The notes below the pieces were generated by a model. The model made no database searches. It saw only the letters and a program-made list of their open reading frames with translations, and had not been told where the DNA came from. Shown here in pieces: positions 55,157 to 64,000 of a DNA stretch of 64,000 bases; position 1 is the first letter of the stretch, and every line of letters begins with the position of its first letter. Both the position numbers and the translations under genes were made by a program. Source of the DNA: Paralvinella palmiformis (Eukaryota; Annelida; Polychaeta; Terebellida; Alvinellidae); NCBI GenBank assembly GCA_025642065.1, contig JAODUP010000145.1, positions 449,001-513,000 on the forward strand. Direction: 5' to 3'.

Positions 55157-55774
55157 TTGGGCAACTTTCTTGACATTATGGTCCGTCATTTTAATGAAGG
55201 AATTTATCGACGAGTTCTTGCCATGTGGCGTATGGGTTCCAAACAGAAGGTTATTGCCCAAGCTCTTGGGGTAGCACAGGGAACAGTCTCAAATGTGCTT
55301 AGGAGATATTATGAGACGGGCGTACCCACACCCAAAGCTGGACCCGGTCGTCCTCGTAAGACAACAGAAAGAGAAGACCGTTATCTGCTACGTTTGTGCC
55401 AAAATGGGCGTACCAAGTCAGCAAACACCCTTCGTGCCGAGTGGTTACGGTTCACTAATACCCCTGTATCTAGAATGCTAGCGAATCGGCGATTGATCCG
55501 TGCAGGTTACTTCGCCAGGAGACTTCTGAAGAAACGTTTATTGTTGCAAAGACATCGACAGGCGCCTATGGATTGGGCTAGAAACATGTGGTCCGAAGTA
55601 ACACGCACCATGGATGCAAGAACCAACGAGCCTACTAATCTGGCTGAATTGCGACAGGCAGTCATCGATGCATGGTGAGCTCTGCCCTTTCAAACTCTGG
55701 CAACCCTGATTGACAGCATGTCTAGACGAGTACAAGCTCCGTACGATGCCCGCGGTGGTCATACCAAATATTGA
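55157..55774 (+). pseudogene. Tc1/mariner-like transposase, internally deleted
   Basis: The N-terminal helix-turn-helix region is intact: YRRVLAMWRMGSKQKVIAQ, GVAQGTVSNVLRRY, GPGRPRKTTEREDR with an AT-hook-like GRPR. After WARNMW the frame jumps directly to a Tc1 C-terminal end, ARTNEPTNLAELRQAVIDAW. An in-frame TGA at 55676 follows, then ALPFQTLATLIDSMSRRVQ..ARGGHTKY and the natural stop at 55772. The DDE catalytic core, normally some 150 residues between these parts, is absent, so it cannot be catalytic. TIRs were not found. Confidence 0.85.
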
Positions 55775-56149
55775 ACTGTGATTCGTGTGCCTCATTGAAC
55801 ACTCTAATAGTATCTGATTGGAAGACCCGTAGTCACCTCCTAGGGTAAAATGTGAAGAAAATCAGTTTAAATCCACCGAGTTTCAATCGGAAGTAGGCAG
55901 CTGAGGAACTATAATGTGATGTTTCTGAGGAGGACGGTGGTATTTTTTGGCAGACAATTTCCTTTTCTCTTCATAGAATAAAAAATTGTTTAAGGCAATT
56001 GTCCAATTACAAGTGAAACACGAACTTCAATGTGAAGGAAGTGGGAAGACTGCTCCCGTTTTGTGTGATTAACACAACCTACTAAGCTCACAACATCCAG
56101 TCCCCAGACCAGTCAATATAGCAACGAATTACATGTATATAGAAACATT

Positions 56150-57100
56150 TATGGCTGACACGGAATATAAAGAACACTTTCGACGTGCAACAAACGGGGA
56201 GCCTGCTTCGGAAAACCTGATGGAAAATAAACGCTTCTATTAATTCCATCACCTTCTTAAAGATTCACATCATCGGGATATAAAGATCATGTGATTCTGG
56301 ATCCAAAAGATAATATAATCAGAACCAGTTCAAATGAGGGAAGACACATAGGGAATACGTTCCCCTTAAGTTCCATATAAACTGTAACCATGGTAACGGT
56401 AAGGATATTGCCAGGAATAGGACTTGAGACAAATTGTTAAAGAATTTCTCGATGAAATCTCTCCACAACGTTCGTTCAAAATTGCGAAACTATCCCCAAC
56501 TCCCGAAGAAGAGCTCGAGAAGAAGCGAAATCGTAGATGAGTACCATTGGCTACTGGTCAAACACAAACGAGGACAAGTTCGAAACCACAAGTCCTGGTT
56601 AAAGACGATCCAGGTAGTAAAATAAAACAATAAGATGCTAACACCCGACACAGTTCCAAGAACTCAACAACTGACGATCTTTACCTACCTGTTGTTTTGT
56701 AGGTAAACATCTTAAAAGACGAAATGATAATAATTGGTTGTGTTATGTTGTGTTGCTCCAAATGGATCATTGTTCCATCAACTACCTTGGAATGGCGTCT
56801 GAGGACTACACCCTCACCGATTATGTTTTGAATTAAACATGTTCTTTTCAAACGTTGATCCAGAAAGCTTTAACTCGGTGTCCGCGATACGTTCTTCATC
56901 AGTGTGGAGTTTTTTCTCTTATTTTTCTCGTTTGTGAATTTATCCAGGATATACTTACCTCTGTACCTATGTACTTGCTGTTTTCTAATTAATAGAACCG
57001 AACAAGGGGACCGGTAGACGTTTCCAGGAAGTAATTAGAAGTGATTTGGCTCCAGAACAGGTTTACAACGGTTTATTATGAATGTACTGTAAAATGGGCA
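56150..57100 (+). other. Coding-like but broken plus-strand sequence
   Basis: Short coding-like frames occur: MADTEYKEHFRRATNGE near 56152, IVKEFLDEISPQRSF..TPEEELEKK near 56430-56530 (open to 56624 apart from one TGA), and MDHCSINYLGMASEDYTL near 56763. None join with clear splice sites and I recognise no family. A decayed transposon or pseudogene is most likely. Confidence 0.3.
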
Positions 57101-58365
57101 TAGAGCTTTCGTGAATTTCAAGGCGGCACTTCATTCACTGCGATGACAGATAGCAGTACAGTAGTGGTGTGGTCGATTACATTGTAATCTACTCAAATTT
57201 CGAGTTCGAAGCACACTTAATCTCATCCATCTGATATATGTTATTGTTGAGAAACTTATAATAGCTATTATTTCGTCTTTGTCTGACATCAAATAAACGT
57301 CTTGATGATTTTTCAACTGATCATGTGTTTATTTGTTTGTAATTTACAGGAAGCTTATTCAACATGTACACTTTGTACACGTAGGGAAAGTAAATACAGT
57401 ACAGTATGTTCCAAACGAACTTCACGGAAAAACAATATAAGCTTATTAAACAACGCAAAGATGCTGGCAATTGTTCTGAAGCATGGGGACATGACGCAAC
57501 CTGTTGACCTTTTACCCCAACAATGGGGCAAGATGCCGATTTTGCGGGTTATTTTTATTAACAATTAGATCCCCTTAAATCTAATGTAGCTATGGTTGTC
57601 ATATTATCTGCGGTTCGGACTTTCACGGTTCTATAAAGATTGAGAGGAGTGTTTGTCTCAGATTAAAACAACTGTCCGCGGGTAAGTATTTACCTTAAGG
57701 CAGCCAGCCTAATTATCTTCTAATCTAAATACCGGTCCGAACGAAACAACTCATTGTAATCGCTGATTAATGGCATTTAACCAAATAATGCAATTATTAT
57801 ACTAACGGCTGAAATGAGAGGTTTATTTTACGAGAATGGCTATATCTCGAAGAGTTTGTAATCTAAAGCTTCCCATAAATCTAGAATTAGAAATTGATAA
57901 CGTATTCGACGGCGAAAACGTTGACAGTTACCTGTCTGGATCGATAACTACATCCTACTATGGTGCCACTGTCGGGATTCGTAACTCCCACCTCCCGTGT
58001 ACTGCGACCGTGGAAAAGAAATCCTACGTTTTAAATATAGATGTATATAAAATGAAGACAAAACACACGTTTACCTCAATTAGCAAATTTACAGGTAATC
58101 GCCGGATAACGAAATGTCGACTGTGATCTTTTTGACATCGGAGATGTCATCTCACAAAGTCAAGGTTAATGATAAAAGCGTAATGATCAAATTGAATGTG
58201 TTACAGTAATACTTACAGAACATCTATCAATATGTGGAGGTATGGAACATTTAATTTTTAAGATTAATGCATGTATTGTACTTAGATTTATGGAGGTAGG
58301 TCTCGAACGATGTTTAGATATGTTGATGTTCTGTGTCTGTTGCCTCTTTATATGTACCCTAAAAA

Positions 58366-58413
58366 CACACACACACACACATACACACACACACAGACAG
58401 AGAGAGAGGGGGA

Positions 58414-58461
<48 letters not shown>
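58366..58461. repeat. Compound microsatellite (CA)n(GA)n(CA)n(TA)n
   Basis: CA, short GA, CA and TA tracts in succession within the putative intron 58093-59149. Confidence 0.95.
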
Positions 58462-59011
58462 CATAGTACTTAATCAATGTAAACAAAAGCTATAATCGTT
58501 TACTGTAGAATGATCGGTTGTTGGCAGACACTAGATTTTATCCACAGATCTGGTTCGTTCTATGGTTAATCGATACTATTATAAGGTATGACAGTTATGC
58601 GTTTATTTATGATGTACATGTGTATTATAAATGACTTACTTACATATTGCATAAGTGGGCGTATTGGCTATAAATTGACACACGTTTTTATTTGTAATAT
58701 ATGTTGTATTTGTATATTGTATAAGATAGCTATAATTACCCACGCTTACATATACTGACTTTACGATGTTCGGGTTTATGACGTAGACTATTAGTCGGTG
58801 TTTGGAAATTAGGTTTATGATTGTATTCGTTAATTCGTGATTCGCAAATTTATAGAATGTATAAATCAGTCCCTATGCGATATATGTATATAGTTTATGT
58901 ATAAGAATATGATATACATGTTATGTTATGTATGTTAATATTAAGTAACACGAGCAACCTATTTATAGCTATTGTTTTTAAATACTTATTTGCTAGCTGA
59001 GCTCAGCCTAA

Positions 59012-59053
<42 letters not shown>
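59012..59053. repeat. (ATT)n microsatellite
   Basis: About 14 ATT units, 100 bp before the candidate exon at 59150. Confidence 0.95.
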
Positions 59054-59519
59054 CCACAGATATTCATCATTTGTAATGGACCAATTTTAATGAGTTCTAG
59101 CCACAGTAAGATTAATACTGATTGAACACCGTTTATTTTGCAATACAGATGAGGAACCAACGTCCACTGTGAGCCAAGAGAAGAATTCGATAATCTATGT
59201 CAACAAAGAAAGGAACACCTGATCATTTAACATATCCAGTTATCATCATCATCATCATCATCATCATCGCGATTATTACCATCAGTGTCTTTAATATTAT
59301 TAAATCATTAGCAATAATCAGACGTCACAGAGGTGCACAGCATATCACGATCAACACATCGATTACAGACAACAAACAAATTTCATACAATGGCAGCGGC
59401 GCGTACTCGTGCCTGAACCCGCGAAGTACCGCGCCGATACGCTCAGACCGTTGTTCTTTTTTTTACAGATTAAATGAATCAACAACACAACAATTAGCTG
59501 TTAACTCGTATACTTAGAA

Positions 59520-59793
59520 CATCGATACTTACAAACAAGAGAGAGAAATAATTACGAAATACGCCCTTCGATCTGTCTCACGCGAATATTTCCGCAGTAC
59601 GCATGCGCAAAATGTTAGCGCGGTACCATCCGCCAGATGGCGGCACGTATGTTTATCTTTAAGAAGCCGGTGTACCGAGTATCACATGTTTGTTACAGAC
59701 TAGGATAAATACAATTAGAATAATGTATAATAACAAATAATTATAGAGCACCACTCCCGATTGAAAACTTAGCAAAAATATACAGAATATCTA

Positions 59794-59834
<41 letters not shown>

Positions 59835-61786
59835 CATTCTATGCATTGTTCTATAGGAATAGTAACGCATCAGTGCACAAACATACACACACGCACGAGC
59901 ACGCGCGCGCACACACGCATACAAATAAATAAACATACATGCGCGCACACATAAAAAAAACATGCTCGCGCGCACGCACACGCACACACACACACACAAA
60001 TAAAGATGCATGCGCACACATAGAAACAAACATGCTCCCACACGCACATACATACACACACGCACAAACAGACACACAGTGTGCGCGGATTCACACACGC
60101 ACACGCGCGCGCCCCAACACACACGGAGAAACAACTTAGTTAATTTCATGTACAAGTAATTAACACACCTGAAGATAGAGATAGAGACAGATCTACCTGG
60201 GAACATCGAATGACTAGAAGGTTCATCTGGGTCACATTCGTACGAGACGAGGATCATACGCTGTGTGGATCGATAGTCAAGCTACATATTGCGGCCACCT
60301 CGGCAGAGCGGCCACCTCTCTAAATTGGCCTCCTATCGGGTGAAATCGACTTAAACCGGATCCACCTGAACACTACATCTGTCGGGATTTTTGGTGTAGA
60401 TACAGAGGAGGACCGGCCACACCCCACACCCCATTCTCCCCATCCGGTTGCGGTGACCTCATGCTTGGAACTGTACACGGACTCGTAATGATGAGGTAAG
60501 TTAGGGTCGTCTTAAATATTAATAAATGATAACAAAACAATTATCTCTTTATGGTCGATCTGATGCACACGAGTCGGCGCTTTTCTGACGTCATACGAAC
60601 ACGTCGTATTTTATGAGATACGAGTAGGGGGAAAAAGAAGGGGCGTAGCTAAAATGTGTCTTAAATACTTAAACACGTGAACAATGAACGTCATTCAATC
60701 AGCACATTCCAGTGGAAAGGAAGGGAGGAGAGAGGGGGGGGGAGAGAGAGAGAAATTACACTTTCAAATACCTGGAATATCAGTTCAAGACGGAGAAACA
60801 AAACAAAGCTCGCAGGAAACAGAAGACGCACATATTGACCAACGGTACGGGGGAATATAGATAACATTTATTTGATGGAATTTATCTCCCTAAAACGGCG
60901 TAATCCTGGAATGGTCGGAACCGCGGATATACTGCAACGACGGACTAGCGAATGTTGACTGTAAATAACGCCTACACGAAACTTAGAACGAAACCTATAC
61001 TGAAGAAGGCAAGATGTCACATTGTAAATGATATATTACGTAGTTCTACACCCACACATGCATGCATGCGCGTATAAACAAACCTACACACACACACACA
61101 CACACGTACAAGCATGCGTGTACAGGAAATATATATCAATAAGTACACAACGTGTTTGCACGCGGCTCAGCACATTTGCTCCGAAGCATGCCCACGAAAC
61201 ACTCGCACTCGCACGCATATCAGTGTACATACATGCACGCAGGCACGCACGCATAGGCACGCACACACGCGCATCCCTGATATCCCAGTACATAAGAATC
61301 AACAACATATTCGACCTGAGGAGACTATGAAATCCATTCTTCTCGCCGGAAGTGCGGTCCGCGCATGCGCGCAGACCATACGCCTAACAAGTGGCCGGAC
61401 GCTAGCAAGCGAATGATGGAAATAAACTAATAACGAACAATAAATAATAATTTAAAAATAAAACGATAAAAATAAGACAACAGAAAACGAATACGGAATA
61501 TATCACCATCACCATCATCAACCATCACCAACAAACACGAACTTGGCTCTCTAAGACAGACATAATACGCCTATGGTAAAACATGGAGACCAATTGTTGT
61601 TGTTGTTGTTTTCCCTACTACAGCTGTTGTTGTTGCTGTTGTTGTTCTTGCCGCAGCTGCTGTCGCCGGTGTTGCTCATCTGCCAGTGGCCATCGTCGGG
61701 TGTGAGAACTAGTTCTGGTGCGGCGGGAGCTGTTCTAGTTCTGGTGCAGTAGGAGCTGTTCTAGTTCTGGTGTTGCGGGAGCTGTT
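59520..61786. other. Region downstream of NOL4, no gene recognised
   Basis: It contains a CTCF/YY1-like CCGCCAGATGGCGGC at 59629, (AT)n at 59798-59829, a long CA/CG-rich low-complexity zone at 59880-60122 with AAATAAA interruptions, another at 61050-61275, and NRF1-like GCGCATGCGCGC at 61363. The large Cys/Val/Arg frames through these zones are artefacts. Part of it should be NOL4 3' UTR. Confidence 0.45.
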
Positions 61787-61822
61787 CTAGTTCTGGTGCA
61801 GTAGGAGCTGTTCCAGTTCGTC
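61705..61822 (-). repeat. 26-bp tandem repeat made from the end of the NOL4 coding sequence
   Basis: On the minus strand, AACAGCTCCTACTGCACCAG plus AACTAG occurs at the end of the ORF and three further times, with small changes, straight after the stop. Each copy repeats QLLLHQN-stop in sequence, though later copies are 3' UTR. Confidence 0.85.
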
Positions 61823-63893
61823 GGCTGAGCGATAAAGGAAGGCGGCGCTCTCTCTATAACCGGCTATCAGCTGTTTGATGGTAGCCACCTCGGTCGAGTT
61901 CAGCTGGTTCTTTGACGACGGCGAACTCAGGGATCCCTTCTTCATACTCAGATCTGTAGGACCTGGGTCGGCAGAGTAAGTAAAAGGGCATAATTATTTA
62001 TCCCCCACAGACGCCGTGGTTGGGAAACGGTGTGTGTGTGTGGGGGGGGTGCATGCGTGCATGTGTGTGCGTATGTGTGTGTGCATGCGTGCGTGCTTTT
62101 GTGTGTGTGTTTTAGGATACAGATATAGTGGCACTGGCTCAGAACATCAACATCTAAACATCCTATGAAACCTATGCCTTCATAAATCTATACATAAATA
62201 AAGCTACATACTTCAATCTAAATATAAAATATTCTGCGCCTCCACGTATCTATACATACGTAGACCTATGTGGAGCCCAGCTAATCTAAGTGTGTAAATG
62301 TATGTGTGCGTGTGTTTGTGTGTGTGTGGTGAATGAGTGAGTGAGTGAGTGAGTGAGTGAGTCAGTGAGTGAGTCAGTGAGTCAGTGAGTGAGTGAGCTC
62401 ATAAACAGTGTTTGAAAATCAAATGTGTGCGTGCGTGCCTGCCTGCCTGCTTGCCCGTCCGTATCTATGTGTCTCTCCCTCTATATACATATATGCCCTT
62501 GCCTATATATCTCCGGTCTGTCACCGGGTGTCGCCGCATCACACCCCCACCCTCCCCCCTATCTATACCCATACCACGGTCAGTCCCGTCTCTATCTATC
62601 TCCATCCACCAGACACCCCATCCGACCACCATCACCATCACCACGACCAACAACAACGACCACAACAACGACCACAACAACAACGGGCCACCGTCCCCAA
62701 CTATATACCAATTCTAAGCGGGCCCGGTTCGCCCTCGTCCCCTTCCGTCCCGCCACCAATAAGTACGTCCCCGACTACCGAAGTGACTAACCGTTCTGTA
62801 TCTGTGAGCCTAGCGCCGTGTTAGCTAGTCCAGTGTTATGGTGATGTGCGGGACTCTGATAGCCGCCGCCGCCGCTGAATCCCGGCCTAAAAATGCCATT
62901 AGCGTTGGTGAAGAAGGCCGACGGCAAGTCGTGCTGCGGGGCCCTGAACCCGCCCACGGCACCGGGCCCCGGCCGCTGGTAGTCGCAGCCGGGCGCAGCC
63001 GCCGTCTGCTTCTCCAAAGATGGCGGCCGCGGCGGCGAGACGTTCTGGCCGTGCGCATGCGCAACGGCGAGCGCCGCCTGCGTCGGCGACGCGCATGCGC
63101 TGGACGTCGGCTGCGCGGGAAGGGTGACGACGGCCGACTGGGAGCCGACCAACGCCGACATCTGTGATGGAGATCAACAGAAACGGATCAGAAGTAATGT
63201 TAAAACCTACAGCGAAATAATGGCGTCGTTAGGCGGGGGAAAAGTAACTTAAGTAAAGTAAACTAAGCTATCGGGGTTAGACTTAATTGGACTTAAGTTT
63301 GGACCGGAGCCAAAACGGAAAAATCAAAACAACAACAAAAGGGGGTGGAGGAAGTGAGGTTCTTTTTTTTTTAGAAAAAAATATCCCCTATTTGTTTTAG
63401 TCGCCGGACTTCGGCCATCTTACCGGAAGTGGTTCGAGACCCATGCGCATTCTCTTGGCGTTGTTGCTTTCGTTTTCGCAGGCTAAAGCTAGGATACTTT
63501 CCGCGGCCGCTGAGGTAAGATGTGGGGGTGTGGGTCGTAACTGTAAAACAATGAAGTATCGGTGTTAGATGGCGTTATGCGAAATATGCCACCCCTCCTC
63601 CCCCCGCCGACTGTCCAAGATACACCCGCACGCAAAAATAATAAAGAAACAACACGACTGGAACGAAAGAAAAAATGCCGAGCACCTACCTGATCCCAGC
63701 CGTTCGTGTCTTTTGATCGGCGCATGCGCCGACAGGATTTGAGGTACGTCCGGATCCTCTTTCGTGAACGCTCGTGAAATTCCGGGAACTGTCGGTCACA
63801 GGCGTCCAGGATTGCCTGAATCTTATCTTTAGGTTGTTTAGATATTGGCACGATCCTGTCCAAGTTTTCATCAACAAACAAACGGACGAACAT
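61787..63893 (-). CDS. NOL4: NOL4 (nucleolar protein 4 family), last three exons, 5' part outside window
   Basis: NOL4/NOL4L are nuclear proteins enriched in neural tissue; their molecular function is poorly defined. Exons 63893-63690 (204 nt), 63161-62792 (370 nt) and 61962-61787 (176 nt) join in phase to give the C-terminal 249 residues and stop. Seen: [20 protein letters not shown] and [20 protein letters not shown], a highly conserved block; a Pro/Ala/Gly-rich linker with [13 protein letters not shown]; then [11 protein letters not shown] and the conserved C-terminal helix [20 protein letters not shown] ending LLLHQN. Splice sites: acceptors TTTCCAG, CATCACAG, GACCCAG; donors CAG|GTAGGT, CG|GTTAGT. 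NOL4 versus NOL4L cannot be separated; invertebrates normally have one gene. Confidence 0.92.
62335..62400. repeat. (GAGT)n tract in the last NOL4 intron
   Basis: About 16 GAGT/CAGT units, the same family of simple sequence as at 22600-22742, with several TGAGTCA words. Confidence 0.9.
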
Positions 63894-64000
63894 CTGGAAA
63901 CAAACGGGAGTAAAGACCTGGAATTAGTTATTTTTACGCCTGATAGGGCACGTGTGTATGTATGTGTGTGTGTGTGTGTGTGTGTATGTGTTTGTTTGTG

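Larger units (their letters stand above)
57302..59517 (+). pseudogene. Candidate secreted/membrane protein gene or pseudogene, plus strand
   Basis: A possible signal peptide MIFQLIMCLFVCNLQ begins at 57305, overlapping a TTTACAG acceptor at 57350. The segment to a strong GCGG|GTAAGT donor at 57680 has coding-like pieces in all three frames (KLIQHVHFVHVGKVN; FTEKQYKLIKQRKDAGNCSE; CHIICGSDFHGSIKI). A second segment is open from 57836 to an ACAG|GTAATC donor at 58092. It joins in phase to an exon at 59150 (DEEPTSTVSQEKNSIIYV) that stops at 59219. One base over, the frame gives YPVIIIIIIIIIAIITISVF, a membrane span, and a basic tail to 59517. This suggests an extracellular domain plus TM protein with frameshifts, either true decay or assembly indels. 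Family unknown. Confidence 0.4.

Noticed and set aside
59769..60257. 162-codon minus frame rich in Cys, Val and Arg
   Set aside because: It is the translation of CA/CG low-complexity DNA; Cys-Val repeats recur at every such tract.
62412..62824. Plus-strand frames of 101-138 codons (Pro/Thr/His-rich)
   Set aside because: They lie in the last NOL4 intron, in pyrimidine-rich and CAACAA-type simple sequence, without splice or family support.

Overview
This is a gene-sparse, AT-rich animal nuclear window. It has multi-exon genes with GT..AG introns, many SINE/LINE fragments and an unusually heavy load of (AT)n, (CA)n, (GA)n and (GAGT)n microsatellites. Gene content (RANBP3, GAREM-type CABIT/SAM, NOL4, an AADAC-type lipase) is that of a bilaterian. 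The repeat character suggests a lophotrochozoan, most likely a mollusc; this is an inference from style, not from a marker.

Layout. 2.2-17.6 kb, minus strand: a complete RANBP3 gene rebuilt from 16 exons whose phases all agree (526 residues), with the first coding exon on a YY1-like ATGGCGG start at 17.64 kb. 17.7-23.1 kb: intergenic, with a CTCF-like site, a SINE, a dead LINE piece and AP-1-rich minisatellite DNA. 23.15-29.83 kb, minus: a small three-exon gene predicted to make a 139-residue single-pass membrane protein that I do not recognise; its large intron holds several SINEs. 30.6-31.8 kb, plus: an intronless arylacetamide-deacetylase-like esterase with intact triad. 34.3-39.2 kb, minus: a GAREM-like gene (CABIT domain, Pro/Ser-rich linker, C-terminal SAM domain), first exon not found, two reading-frame transitions unresolved. 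41.4-43.0 kb, minus: a second, shorter CABIT protein in two exons (454 residues). 44-60 kb: accessory repeat land with LINE fragments, minisatellites, a TIR-bounded element carrying a 16-bp repeat array, an internally deleted Tc1-like transposase, and degraded plus-strand coding pieces. 61.8-63.9 kb, minus: the last three exons of NOL4.

The genes do not form an operon or pathway. The main local relationship is the adjacency of two same-strand CABIT genes (GRB2/MAPK-adaptor family). RANBP3 and NOL4 are nuclear proteins; the esterase is probably an ER membrane enzyme. All exon calls come from reading splice consensus, phase continuity and remembered family similarity; no alignment was run.
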